This document shows positions 22,891-32,068 of a DNA stretch of 64,000 bases, piece after piece (position 1 is the stretch's first letter; each line of letters starts with the position of its first letter). Location of the stretch: assembly GCF_900100355.1 (NCBI RefSeq), contig NZ_FNFH01000007.1, positions 1 through 64,000 on the forward strand, in the 5' to 3' direction. This DNA is from Microbulbifer yueqingensis. GTDB taxonomy: Bacteria > Pseudomonadota > Gammaproteobacteria > Pseudomonadales > Cellvibrionaceae. The notes below the pieces were generated by a model. The model saw only the letters and a list, made by a program, of their open reading frames with translations. It did no database searches and was not told the DNA's origin. The position numbers and the translations under genes were made by a program.

Positions 22891-25359
22891 TCAGGCCAGT
22901 TCCCGCAGCACCTTAAGCGGCGGCTGACTGACCGAGCTGCGGCAGGCCAGGGTACCGGCCACGCCCACCAGCAGTGCCCCGGCCAGCGGGCCGAGCAGCC
23001 ACAGGAGGGGATGCATGGTGAAGGGCAGCTCGAACACCCGGGTGGCCAGGACCGCGAGTGTAGCCTCGGCGCCGATGGCAGCGAGCAGTCCCGCGGCTAT
23101 GCCCAGCAGGCCAAACTCGATCACCAGGCTCTGCAGCAGCAGCGTGCGGCGGCCGCCAAGTGTGCGGATAATTGCCGCTTCCTGCAAACGCTCGGTAATG
23201 CTTGCGCGCACGCCCGAGATAAGCACCAGTACCCCGGCCACCAGCATCAGGGCCATCACTGACTCGATCGCCAGCGACACCTGGTCGATGGTCTCGCGGA
23301 TGCGCTGGATGATCTTGTCCAGCTCGATCACGCTGACGCTGGGGAACTCCCGCACCAGGTCGTTGACCAGCAACTTGCGCTCCGGCGGCAGGTAGAAGCT
23401 GGTGATATAGGTAGCCGGGAAGTCGTCCAGGGTGCCGGGTGCGAACAGCATATAGAAATTCGGCCGCATGCTGTTCCAGTCCAGCGAGCGCAGGCTGGCG
23501 ATGTGCGTCTCGACCTCCAGCCCGCCGATGGAAAAGCGCAGTCGGTCCCCCAGCGCCAGGCCCAGGCGCGCTGCCAGCTCGACTTCCACGGATACGCCCT
23601 CGTCAGCCTCATCCCACCACTTACCGGCGAGGATACGGTTATCCGGCGCCAGGTTTTCGGTCCAGCTGAGGTTGAGCTCGCGCCGCAGCGCTCCGGCCTG
23701 CTCCTTGCGCTCCTTCGCCGGCACCCCGTTGATGGCCACCAGCCGGCCGCGCACCATGGGGTACAGCTCGGTTGCCTGGACTCCGTTCTCATCCAGCAGG
23801 GACTGCAGTCCCTGCACGTCGTGGGGCGCGATATTGATCAGGAAGTGGTTGGGCGCGTTTTCCGGAAGTTGCATGCGCCACTCGTCGATCAATGTAGTAC
23901 GAGCGAACACCAGGGACAGCATCGCCAGTAATCCGGTGCCGAAAGCTGCGATCAGCAGGGTGTTGAAGGCCGCCCGGCGCTGCAGGCTGCCGAGCGCGAT
24001 GCGCCAGGGACCGCCGAGGGAGGCCAGCCGGCCGCGCACCAGCAGCAGGTTCACCAGTGCGCTGCCGCCCACCAGCAGGGCCATGCCGGCGAAGAGCGCC
24101 AGGGTAATGGGCAGGCTGCCTGACAGCCACCAGATCAGCAGCAGCATGCTGGTGGGGCCCAGTACCAGTCCCAGCCACTCACGGCGGTCGGGATTGCTCC
24201 AGTCGCGACGCAGGGTCTGCATGGGATCGGTGCGGGCCAGGCGGAACAGCGGGGGCAGGGCAAAGCCGAAGGCGCAGGCGAAGCCGGTGGCCAGGCCCAC
24301 CAGCAGCGGGCTCCAGCCGCTGGGCGGCGGGTCCACGGGGAAGAAGTCCGCCATCAGGGTCACCGCCTGGGCCTGGACCAGGCTGCCGATCAGCAGCCCC
24401 GCCGCCGTGGCGCAAAACGCCAGCGCCACCAGCTGGCCGATATAGATCTGCAGTACCTTGGCGCGTCCGGCCCCGAGGCTCTTCATCACGGCGACATAGG
24501 CGGTGTGGCGCAGGCTGTAACGGCGTGACGCCAGGCCCACCGCCACGCTGGCCAGCAGCACGGCCAGGCTGCCCGCCAGGAACAGGAAGCTCTCGGCGCG
24601 ATCCAGCGCCGAGGCCACCCGCGGCTGGCCTTCGCGCAGGTCGATCACCCTCTGGTGCTCGGTCAGGCGGGGCTCCAGCCAGTCGAAATAGCGCGCGAGC
24701 GCCACGTCGTCACCGGCGAACAGGTAGCGGTAGCGCACCCGGCTGCCGGGCTGGATGATATTGGTGGCCGGCAGGTCCGCGACATTCATGAGCACCCGCG
24801 CGCCCATGGCGAACAGGTTGTCGCTGCGATCCGGCTCGTGATCCAGCAGCCCGCTCACGGTGAGCGCCGCTTCGCCAATCTGCAGTGAATCCCCGATATC
24901 CAGGTTCAGCAGGGGCAGCAGTCGCGGCTCCAGCCATACCTCGCGGGCCGGCGGGCCCTGGCGCACGACGGTGCGGCTGGCGTCGGGGGCGGGCCGCATC
25001 TCCAGGTGCCCCACCAGCGGGTAGCCGGGGCTGACCGCCTTGACCGCCGCGAACTGGAACTGGTCGCCGGCCGACAGCATGGAGGCGAAGGAGACCGTCT
25101 CCGCCTGTTGCAGGCCCCGGGCACGGGCCTCCTCCAGCCAGCCCTTATCCACCGGCTTGCTGCTGCGCACCACCCGCTCGGCGGCGAGGAAGCTCTGCGA
25201 CTGGATATGCATGGCCCGGGTCAGGCGGTCGCTGAAATGGGCAATGGCGGTCACGCATGCCACTGCCAGCACCAGCGCGGTGGCGATCAGGGCCAGCTCG
25301 CCGCCACGCCAGTCGCGGCCGAGCAGCTTCAGCGGCAGCATGGGTGTTGTGGCGGCCAT
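22891..25359 (-). CDS. YbbP-family FtsX-like ABC transporter permease
   Basis: This 822-residue membrane protein is of the MacB/FtsX type. A first helix is near residues 20-40 (ALIATALVLAVACVTAIAHF), followed by a large periplasmic domain. Helix bundles come at about 265-460 and at the C-terminus (LMLVAGVLVLISGVRASITERLQEAAIIRTLGGRR). The conserved RTLGG loop contacts the ATPase. Its start overlaps the stop of the ATPase gene (TGATG). The ybbAP-tesA neighbourhood matches E. coli; its role may be lipid or lipoprotein handling but is not settled. Confidence 0.9.
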   Translation of the reverse strand: MAATTPMLPLKLLGRDWRGGELALIATALVLAVACVTAIAHFSDRLTRAMHIQSQSFLAAERVVRSSKPVDKGWLEEARARGLQQAETVSFASMLSAGDQFQFAAVKAVSPGYPLVGHLEMRPAPDASRTVVRQGPPAREVWLEPRLLPLLNLDIGDSLQIGEAALTVSGLLDHEPDRSDNLFAMGARVLMNVADLPATNIIQPGSRVRYRYLFAGDDVALARYFDWLEPRLTEHQRVIDLREGQPRVASALDRAESFLFLAGSLAVLLASVAVGLASRRYSLRHTAYVAVMKSLGAGRAKVLQIYIGQLVALAFCATAAGLLIGSLVQAQAVTLMADFFPVDPPPSGWSPLLVGLATGFACAFGFALPPLFRLARTDPMQTLRRDWSNPDRREWLGLVLGPTSMLLLIWWLSGSLPITLALFAGMALLVGGSALVNLLLVRGRLASLGGPWRIALGSLQRRAAFNTLLIAAFGTGLLAMLSLVFARTTLIDEWRMQLPENAPNHFLINIAPHDVQGLQSLLDENGVQATELYPMVRGRLVAINGVPAKERKEQAGALRRELNLSWTENLAPDNRILAGKWWDEADEGVSVEVELAARLGLALGDRLRFSIGGLEVETHIASLRSLDWNSMRPNFYMLFAPGTLDDFPATYITSFYLPPERKLLVNDLVREFPSVSVIELDKIIQRIRETIDQVSLAIESVMALMLVAGVLVLISGVRASITERLQEAAIIRTLGGRRTLLLQSLVIEFGLLGIAAGLLAAIGAEATLAVLATRVFELPFTMHPLLWLLGPLAGALLVGVAGTLACRSSVSQPPLKVLRELA

Positions 25360-26096
25360 CAGGCGGATACCTCCGACAGGTTGCCGCCGTCCCGGGACAG
25401 CAGGTCGGCTGTCTCGATCTCGCCGGCGGCCAGGCGCAGGTGGGAGTGGCAGCGTTCGGCCAGGCGCTGCTCGTGGGTTACCAGCACCAGGGTGGTGCCG
25501 GACTCGGCGTTGAGCTGGAACATCAGGTCGATGATCCTTTCGCCGTTGCCGGCGTCGAGGCTACCCGTGGGCTCGTCGGCGAAGAGGATGCCGTCATTGC
25601 CCGAGGCCCCGCCGGCGATACTGCAGTAGGCGCGCGCTATGGCCACCCGCTGTTGCTCGCCGCCGGACAGCTGGCGCGGGTAATGGCCCAGCCGGTGTTC
25701 CAGCCCCACGCGGGCGAGGAATTCGGCCGCGCGGCCCGCGGCATTGCGCTCTCCACGCAGTTCGCTGGGCAGCATCACATTTTCCTGGGCGGTGAGGCCC
25801 GGCAGCAGCTGGAAGGTCTGGAATACGAAGCCCACGCAGCGGGCCCGCACCGCGGCCCGCTGTTCCTCGTCCATCGCGGTAATTTCGTCGCCAGCGAGCC
25901 AGATCCGGCCCTCGGAGGGTTTGTCCAGACCCGCCAGCAGCCCCAGCAGGGTGGACTTGCCGGAGCCCGAGGCGCCGGTGATGGCGAGACTTTCCCCGCG
26001 GGCCAATTGCAGCGAAATATTATTTAATAGGGTAAGGGTGCCCTCGCTGGTGGGGACACGGTGGTAGAGGTTTTCAGCCCTGAGAATGGCGGACAT
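25359..26096 (-). CDS. ybbA: YbbA-family ABC transporter ATP-binding protein
   Basis: This 245-residue ATPase of the LolD/MacB type has Walker A GASGSGKST (about residue 40), Q-loop VFQTFQLLPGLTAQENVMLP, signature LSGGEQQRVAIARA, Walker B GILFADEPTGSLD and His in LVTHEQ. It pairs with the downstream FtsX-like permease, which starts inside its stop codon. It is transcribed away from the esterase gene tesA, the same divergent pair seen in E. coli. Confidence 0.93.
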   Translation of the reverse strand: MSAILRAENLYHRVPTSEGTLTLLNNISLQLARGESLAITGASGSGKSTLLGLLAGLDKPSEGRIWLAGDEITAMDEEQRAAVRARCVGFVFQTFQLLPGLTAQENVMLPSELRGERNAAGRAAEFLARVGLEHRLGHYPRQLSGGEQQRVAIARAYCSIAGGASGNDGILFADEPTGSLDAGNGERIIDLMFQLNAESGTTLVLVTHEQRLAERCHSHLRLAAGEIETADLLSRDGGNLSEVSA

Positions 26097-26194
26097 TGCG
26101 ATTCCTTAACCTTGCCTGATTATTGACCTTGCGTAGCGCTGTGCGCTCGAGACATGACCTGTACGTATACGGCCAAAGCAGTGGAGAGTATGAC

Positions 26195-26869
26195 ATGACG
26201 ACAAATTTTTTCCGGCAGCGGCTGTGGCAATTCGGCGCGTGCCTGCTGCTTCTGGTCCCGTTGGGCCAGCTGGAGGCGCATGCCGGGGACAAGCTGCTGG
26301 TGCTCGGTGACAGTATCAGCGCTGCCTACGGGATGGACGAGTCACGGGGCTGGGTCCAGTTGCTGCGCGAGCGGCTGGAGGAGCACGGCAGGGAAGTGGA
26401 TGTGATCAATGCCAGCGTCAGCGGGGAGACCAGCGCGGGTGGACTGGCGCGTCTGCCGCGGCTGCTCGAGGAACACCGGCCCGACTGGCTGATCGTGGAA
26501 TTAGGCGGCAATGACGGACTGCGCGGCTACCCGCCGCCGGCCCTGCAGAAAAACCTGCAGCGAATGGTGCAGCTGGCCCGGGAGGAGGGCGCCGGCGTGC
26601 TGCTGCTGGGGATGCGCATGCCGCCCAACTACGGCGCCGCCTATACGGATGCCTTTGCCGCAGTGTACCCCCGGGTGGCGCGGGCGGAACAGGTGCCGCT
26701 GGTGCCCTTTTTCCTTGAGCCGGTGGCGCTGCAGGAGGACGGGATGCAGACCGACGGCATCCACCCGAGTGCTGCCGCGCAGCCGGCGCTGCTGGACCAT
26801 GTCTGGCCCTGCGTGCGGTTGCTGATCGAGGATGAGACCGACGGGTCAGAGAAACTGTGCAAGCCCTGA
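26195..26869 (+). CDS. tesA: Arylesterase / thioesterase I, SGNH hydrolase
   Basis: This 224-residue periplasmic enzyme hydrolyses acyl-CoA and other esters. It has a signal peptide (FGACLLLLVPLGQLEAHA). Catalytic blocks are LVLGDSISAAYGM (Ser), ELGGNDGLRG (Gly/Asn oxyanion) and DGIHPS (Asp and His). The length is normal. The start is ATG 26195 with GGAGAG upstream; an earlier ATG at 26123 would spoil the signal peptide. Confidence 0.93.
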   Translation: MTTNFFRQRLWQFGACLLLLVPLGQLEAHAGDKLLVLGDSISAAYGMDESRGWVQLLRERLEEHGREVDVINASVSGETSAGGLARLPRLLEEHRPDWLIVELGGNDGLRGYPPPALQKNLQRMVQLAREEGAGVLLLGMRMPPNYGAAYTDAFAAVYPRVARAEQVPLVPFFLEPVALQEDGMQTDGIHPSAAAQPALLDHVWPCVRLLIEDETDGSEKLCKP

Positions 26870-26983
26870 GTGAAATGCGTACAATCGCGCCCTGATTCGG
26901 GTCCCCGGGGCCCGCTCCCCCGGGAGCACAGAGCGTGAACGAATCCCGGTGCCACGGCACCGCAGCTGTTACCGAGTACCACC

Positions 26984-27913
26984 ATGTCCGAACTGGAAAA
27001 CCGTCGCGAGCGACTGGAATTCAACAAACTGCAGAAGCGCCTGCGCCGCAACGTGGGCCGCGCCATCGCCGATTTCAATATGATCGAGGAAGGCGACAAG
27101 ATCATGGTGTGCCTGTCGGGCGGCAAGGATTCCTATGCCATGCTGGACATCCTGCTCAACCTGCAGAAGACCGCGCCAGTGAGTTTCGAGCTGGTGGCGG
27201 TGAATATGGACCAGAAGCAGCCCGGCTTTCCGGAGCATATCCTGCCGGAGTACCTGCAATCCCTCGGCGTGCCGCACCACATCGTCGAGAAGGACACCTA
27301 CTCGGTGGTCAAGGAAGTGGTCCCCGAGGGCAAGACCACCTGTGGCCTCTGCTCACGCCTGCGTCGCGGCACCCTCTACGGCTTCGCCGAGGAGATCGGG
27401 GCGACCAAGGTGGCGCTGGGCCACCACAAGGACGATATCGTCGAGACCCTTTTCCTGAACATGTTCTACGGCGGCCGGCTGAAGGCCATGCCGCCCAAGC
27501 TGCGCGCGGATGATGGGCGCAATATCGTTATCCGCCCGCTGGCCTACTGCCGCGAGGAGGACATCGAGAGGTTCGCCGAACACAAGCAATTCCCGATCAT
27601 TCCCTGCAACCTGTGCGGCAGCCAGGAGAACCTGCAGCGCCAGGCAATCAAGCAGATGCTGAGGGAATGGGACCGGAAATTCCCGGGGCGGACCGAGAAT
27701 ATCTTTGCCGCGCTGACCCGCGTGTCGCCGTCGCAGCTGGCGGATACGGAACTCTACGATTTCACCAGCCTGGAACTGGATCGATCCGGTCCGGCCGCTA
27801 GCGAACCGTCTGGGCGCTCAATCGAGCGACAGGTGAATTCGTGGCTGCCCGGCGAGTGGGAGCCCGACGGGGAACAGCAGCCGCCGCAGTATATTGATGC
27901 CCTGAATCTGTAA
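26984..27913 (+). CDS. ttcA: tRNA 2-thiocytidine(32) synthetase
   Basis: TtcA puts sulfur on cytidine 32 of certain tRNAs using ATP and an iron-sulfur cluster. The PP-loop [13 protein letters not shown] is at about residues 43-55. The two cluster CxxC motifs follow: [12 protein letters not shown] near 118 and IPCNLCGSQ near 207. [15 protein letters not shown] is also conserved. At 309 residues it is normal. The last 116 bases overlap, on the other strand, a probable gene of unknown function. Confidence 0.96.
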   Translation: MSELENRRERLEFNKLQKRLRRNVGRAIADFNMIEEGDKIMVCLSGGKDSYAMLDILLNLQKTAPVSFELVAVNMDQKQPGFPEHILPEYLQSLGVPHHIVEKDTYSVVKEVVPEGKTTCGLCSRLRRGTLYGFAEEIGATKVALGHHKDDIVETLFLNMFYGGRLKAMPPKLRADDGRNIVIRPLAYCREEDIERFAEHKQFPIIPCNLCGSQENLQRQAIKQMLREWDRKFPGRTENIFAALTRVSPSQLADTELYDFTSLELDRSGPAASEPSGRSIERQVNSWLPGEWEPDGEQQPPQYIDALNL

Positions 27914-28391
27914 TCTCGTCCTTTACCATGCGGTTGTAACTGCGCACGAAGTCACGCGCGCGAGCCACGGGGCCGTGGTGGAAGTGGCGGTGCCAGATCC
28001 TGGCCATCGCCCGTATATTGCCTTCCTCGATCCGCTCGATCCCGGCGGCGCGATAGATCAGCCAGGCGATGGCAGTGGCGTAGCGCAGGTTGGTGGTAAG
28101 TTCGCTGTGGGGATGCTCGAGGAAGTCCCGCTGGCTGGCCAGGCCGCGCACCTTGGAAGCCAGGGCGGGGTGGTCGATCAGGTAGCGATCCCAGATTTCC
28201 CGGTGGGTGTGCGGCAATATCTGGTAGAGCCCCAGTCCATGGCGCCGGCCGAGTTTCAGGTGAAAACCGAGCTGGGATTCCTGGGCGGCGGTGCCGAGGA
28301 GCAGGTCTTCCATCCCGGCAGACCAGGCCCGCAGGTGTTTGAGTGTGGGACGAATGACCAGAAGTCTCAATTCGTCCAGACAAATGCCCAT
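27798..28391 (-). CDS. Conserved hypothetical protein with lysozyme-like motif
   Basis: This 197-residue protein is not firmly identified. [29 protein letters not shown] (residues 36-64) has the Glu-Ser and Gly-Leu-Tyr-Gln pattern of lytic transglycosylase-like folds. The rest is helical ([35 protein letters not shown]). No signal peptide is seen, which would suit a phage- or tail-type muramidase. The start is taken at ATG 28391, though the frame is open to 28631. The last 38 codons lie antisense to the end of ttcA, and that part is Ala/Arg-rich and not conserved-looking, so the real stop region may be a run-on. Confidence 0.6.
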   Translation of the reverse strand: MGICLDELRLLVIRPTLKHLRAWSAGMEDLLLGTAAQESQLGFHLKLGRRHGLGLYQILPHTHREIWDRYLIDHPALASKVRGLASQRDFLEHPHSELTTNLRYATAIAWLIYRAAGIERIEEGNIRAMARIWHRHFHHGPVARARDFVRSYNRMVKDEITDSGHQYTAAAAVPRRAPTRRAATNSPVARLSAQTVR

Positions 28392-28596
28392 AGTGTTGTC
28401 AGGTTTTTCCGTGTCTACCCCAATGTTTAGTTTGCGGTTTGAGTTGCCGCCAGCTAATCGGTAGATTTGCGCGCAATAAACACAAAAACATAGCCGCAGG
28501 GTGTGCCCTGGCCTTTTCCGGCGCAATCCCTGGTATTCACGGGGCGTTGCGGCGGTCACCCGGTCCCCACGGCAGCCCCGACTCAAGGAATCCAGT

Positions 28597-30066
28597 ATGT
28601 CTGCAGAATGGCTCGTCTCGCTCACTTTCATCGCCTACCTTGGGCTGATCCTGGCGATCGGCGTCTACGCTTACCTACGCACCCGTGACGCCAGTGATTA
28701 CTTTCTCGGCGGTCGTTCCCTGCCGCCGGCCGTGGCGGCCCTCAGTGCCGGTGCCTCTGACATGAGCGGCTGGCTGCTGCTGGGCCTGCCGGGTGCGGCG
28801 TACGTCAGCGGCCTGTCTTCCGGGTGGATTGCCATCGGTCTTTTCTCCGGCATCGTGCTGAGCTGGACCACCATGGCCCGGCGGCTGCGGGTTTACACCT
28901 ACGAGCTGGACGACGCCCTGACCGTGCCCGCCTACCTGCACCGGCGCTTCAACCTGGCACATCCCTACCTGCGCACGGTCTGCGCGTTTTTCATCCTGCT
29001 GTTTTTCCTCTTCTACGTGGCATCGGGCCTGATCGCCGGCGGCAAGCTGTTCGAGACGGTGTTCGGCTGGGACTATCAATGGGCAGTGCTGATCGGCGCG
29101 GCGGCGGTGATTTCGTACACCCTGTTTGGCGGTTTCCTGGCAGTTTCCTGGACCGACGTGTTCCAGGGGCTGCTGATGAGCCTGGCACTGGTGGTGGTGC
29201 CCGTGGTGGTGATCATGGACGAGGGCGGCCTGGCGGCCAGCTGGGGGCAATTACAGGAAAAAGTGCCGGAGCTGATGCACTGGATGCAGGACAGTACCGG
29301 CCAGGCCCTGGGCATTGCCGCGATCCTGAGTTCGCTGGCGTGGGGGCTCGGCTATTTCGGCCAGCCCCACATCGTGGCGCGCTTCATGGCGGTACGGGCG
29401 CCCGGCGACGTGCCGGTGGCCGCTTCGGTGGCCGCCATCTGGTCGCTGTTCGGTTTCCTGGGGGCCATGTCGGTGGGGCTGTTCGGCCACCTGGAACTTG
29501 CGCAGACCCTGCCGGACGGCGAGCGGGTGTTCATGGCCCTGGTGGAGTCCCTGTTCCACCCGCTGGTGGCGGGCGTGCTGTTGGCGGCCATCCTGTCTGC
29601 AATCATGAGCACCGCCGATTCCCAGCTGCTGGTCAGTTCGGCGGCGCTGGCGGAGGATATCTACCACGTGTGGTTCGGCCGCAAGACCAGCCCCGAGGCG
29701 ATGGTGAAGGTCGGCCGCTGGGCAGTGGTGGCGCTCTCCCTGATCGCTGTGGCCGTGGCCCTGGAGCCGGACTCCAAGGTGCTCGACGTGGTGGCCTACG
29801 CCTGGGCTGGCCTGGGGGCCGCGTTTGGCCCGGTCACGCTGATCAGCCTGTTCTGGGCCCGCATGACGGGCGCCGGCGCGATCGCCGGCGTGGTCGTCGG
29901 CGGTCTCACCGTGGTGGTCTGGCGCCAGCTGTCCGGGGGCATCTTCGAGCTTTATGAGTTGTTACCCGGTTTCATCCTCTCCTCAGCTGCTATCGTGATA
30001 GTTAGTGCGGTGACGGAATGTCCCGCCGCAGTGGCATCGCGCCACCGGCAGTTGATGCGCTCCTGA
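28597..30066 (+). CDS. putP: Sodium/proline symporter
   Basis: PutP imports proline with sodium. This 489-residue member of the SSS family has about 13 helices. Sodium-site and family motifs seen are SDMSGWLLLGLPGAAY (about 51-66), GYFGQPHIVARFMA near 250-265 and the substrate region STADSQLLVSSAALAEDIY near 340. LGRSLPPAVAALSAGASD-like sequence opens the core. The start is ATG 28597. No proline catabolic genes are adjacent. Confidence 0.94.
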   Translation: MSAEWLVSLTFIAYLGLILAIGVYAYLRTRDASDYFLGGRSLPPAVAALSAGASDMSGWLLLGLPGAAYVSGLSSGWIAIGLFSGIVLSWTTMARRLRVYTYELDDALTVPAYLHRRFNLAHPYLRTVCAFFILLFFLFYVASGLIAGGKLFETVFGWDYQWAVLIGAAAVISYTLFGGFLAVSWTDVFQGLLMSLALVVVPVVVIMDEGGLAASWGQLQEKVPELMHWMQDSTGQALGIAAILSSLAWGLGYFGQPHIVARFMAVRAPGDVPVAASVAAIWSLFGFLGAMSVGLFGHLELAQTLPDGERVFMALVESLFHPLVAGVLLAAILSAIMSTADSQLLVSSAALAEDIYHVWFGRKTSPEAMVKVGRWAVVALSLIAVAVALEPDSKVLDVVAYAWAGLGAAFGPVTLISLFWARMTGAGAIAGVVVGGLTVVVWRQLSGGIFELYELLPGFILSSAAIVIVSAVTECPAAVASRHRQLMRS

Positions 30067-30241
30067 GGAGCTCCAGCGCGCCGGCCGGCGCCGCCCTGGC
30101 TGCCGGCCCGGTGCGGGAAACACCGCAGCCGGCAGTGTTCTCAGTGACCGTCGCCCGCCGCACCGCGGCGTAGCGACAGCTGTAGAGCGAAAAGGATGTC
30201 CACCCGCAGCGATTCGTTTAATAAGCGGTTGGAGATACTGA

Positions 30242-30754
30242 GTGATCGAAGTCCACGTCGGTGATATCACTCGATTGCAGGTCGATGTAATCGTGAATGC
30301 CGCCAACCGGCGGCTTGCCGGGGGCGGAGGCGTCGACGGCGCCATCCACCGGGCCGCAGGCCCGGCCCTGGCCGAGGCCTGCCGCGAGATCGGCGGCTGT
30401 CCCGTTGGCGACATCCGTCCCACGCCCGCCTTCCAGATTCCCGTAAAACGCATCTACCACACCGTTGGCCCGGTCTGGCGCGGCGGCGCCCTGGGCGAGC
30501 CGGAGCTGCTGGCGAGCTGCTACCGGCAGTGCCTGGCATTGGCCAGGCGGGAGCACATGCGCTCGATCGCCTTTCCGGCGATCAGTTGCGGGGTCTACGA
30601 TTACCCTGCCGAGCAGGCGGTGGAAATCGCGGTTGAGGAAGTGCAGAGCCACCTGGAACGGGACTGCGAGCCCGGCCACATTGTATTCTGCTGCTTCGAC
30701 GAGGCCATGGCGGAACTCTATCGCCTGCAGCTGGACGCGGTGGTGCGGCGCTGA
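30242..30754 (+). CDS. Macrodomain protein, O-acetyl-ADP-ribose deacetylase type
   Basis: This 170-residue single macrodomain is of the YmdB/MacroD type. It shows VDVIVNAANRRLAGGGGVDGAIHRAAGP (residues 14-41) with the conserved Asn and Gly-rich ADP-ribose loop. SIAFPAISCGVYDYPAEQA (about 106-124) is the phosphate loop. It should remove mono-ADP-ribose or O-acetyl-ADP-ribose in the cytoplasm. No sirtuin, DarT or other ADP-ribosyltransferase is next to it. It starts at GTG 30242 with GGAG upstream. Confidence 0.92.
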   Translation: MIEVHVGDITRLQVDVIVNAANRRLAGGGGVDGAIHRAAGPALAEACREIGGCPVGDIRPTPAFQIPVKRIYHTVGPVWRGGALGEPELLASCYRQCLALARREHMRSIAFPAISCGVYDYPAEQAVEIAVEEVQSHLERDCEPGHIVFCCFDEAMAELYRLQLDAVVRR

Positions 30755-30861
30755 AAAAAGCCGGCGCGCTCCCGGGGCATTGATTCCTGCCCGCGGCTGC
30801 CGGATGATTGGGGCAGCCGCACCATAACAACCAGAACGATAACAACGAGAGGGCGAGACCT

Positions 30862-31326
30862 ATGCGCACTGCACAGGAGTGGTTTTCCGAATACGGCGAG
30901 AGCCACCAGAACCCGGTCAACAAGGCGATTCACTGGCTGGCCGTACCAACCATCTATGCCACGGTGGTGGGACTGCTGTGGGAGATCCCGCAGCCGGCAT
31001 TCATGGCGGCGCTGCCGTGGCTGAACTGGGCAGTGGTGGCGCTGGTGCCCGCGCTGCTGTTCTACCTGGTGATGTCTTTCCCCCTGGCACTGGGTATGGC
31101 CGCGATGAGCGCAGTGTGCTTCTGGGGCTGGGCGATTGCCGACCGCATCGGTATTCCCGTCTGGCAGACGGCACTGGGCATCTTTATCACCATGTGGGTG
31201 CTGCAGTTTGTCGGCCATCATATCGAGGGCAAGAAACCCTCCTTTTTCAAGGACCTGCAGTTCCTGCTGATCGGCCCGGCCTGGGTTATCGGTTTTGTCT
31301 ACCGCGCCCTGGGGATCCGTTACTGA
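30862..31326 (+). CDS. Mpo1-like (DUF962) membrane protein
   Basis: This 154-residue protein has four or five helices. The family motifs are ESHQNPVNKAIHWLAVP (residues 11-27, with the conserved His residues) and GHHIEGKKPSFFKDLQFLLIGPAW (about 116-139). Yeast Mpo1 is an iron-dependent dioxygenase in 2-hydroxy fatty acid breakdown, so this bacterial relative may act on fatty acids. It starts at ATG 30862. Confidence 0.88.
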   Translation: MRTAQEWFSEYGESHQNPVNKAIHWLAVPTIYATVVGLLWEIPQPAFMAALPWLNWAVVALVPALLFYLVMSFPLALGMAAMSAVCFWGWAIADRIGIPVWQTALGIFITMWVLQFVGHHIEGKKPSFFKDLQFLLIGPAWVIGFVYRALGIRY

Positions 31327-31384
31327 CGCCACCCGGCTACTTTCGGCCTTTCGGGCGGGTGCCGCCGCGGTCCCGCCCCACAGC

Positions 31385-31870
31385 CTAGCGGTTGTAGTGA
31401 ACCGGTACTTCCAGCGTTTCCTTCACCTGTTCCATCACCACGTAGCTGGTACATTCCTGCACTTCCGGCAAAGTCAGCAGCGTCTCGCCGTAGAATTTCC
31501 GGTAGGCGCTCATGTCCGCCACCCGCGCCTTGATCAGGTAGTCGAAGTTGCCCGATACCAGGTAGCACTCCTGGACTTCAGGCAGCTCCGCCACCGCATT
31601 GCGGAATTCCTCGAAGGCGTCCTGGGCCGAGCGGTTCAGGCGTATCTGCACGAATACCACCAGGGCGGCATCCAGGAACTCCGGGTTGATCAGGGTGGTG
31701 TACCCCTGGATCACCCCGTCGCTTTCCAGGCGCTTGACCCGCTCGACGCAGGGGGTCGCGGTCAGGCCCACCTGGCGCGCCAGCTCGGCGTAGCTGGTGC
31801 GGCCATTCTTTTGCAGGACCCGCAGGATATTGCGGTCGATGGTGCTCAGTTCACTGGCGCGTTTGCGCAT
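31385..31870 (-). CDS. Lrp/AsnC-family transcriptional regulator
   Basis: This 161-residue regulator has an N-terminal helix-turn-helix (DRNILRVLQKNGRTSYAELARQVGLTATPCVERVKRLE) and a C-terminal RAM ligand domain (LVVFVQIRLN, ECYLVSGNFDYLIKARV). It faces away from ald with about 200 bases between. By analogy with BkdR/AldR pairs it probably senses alanine or another amino acid and controls ald. The TPCVERVKRL end of the recognition helix is typical of Lrp proper. Confidence 0.93.
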   Translation of the reverse strand: MRKRASELSTIDRNILRVLQKNGRTSYAELARQVGLTATPCVERVKRLESDGVIQGYTTLINPEFLDAALVVFVQIRLNRSAQDAFEEFRNAVAELPEVQECYLVSGNFDYLIKARVADMSAYRKFYGETLLTLPEVQECTSYVVMEQVKETLEVPVHYNR

Positions 31871-32068
31871 GGGTGGCTCCGGATTAGTGGGTTCGCGTAA
31901 AAAACGGCCATCCTGGTGTCATAACCAGTGGATTCCACTAGTTAAGCAGAAAATCTTGCGTAAATACACTCTCAATATCTCCTTATACTGGTGAAATCAC
32001 AGAAACACGGGCGTATGCCCGACACCTGATTTGCCGGCGCATGCGCCAGAGACTTGGGAGAAATAAAA

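Noticed and set aside
30067-30241. GC-rich hairpins between putP and the macrodomain gene as a riboswitch
   Set aside because: There are several short palindromes but no recognised aptamer core and no terminator T-run.
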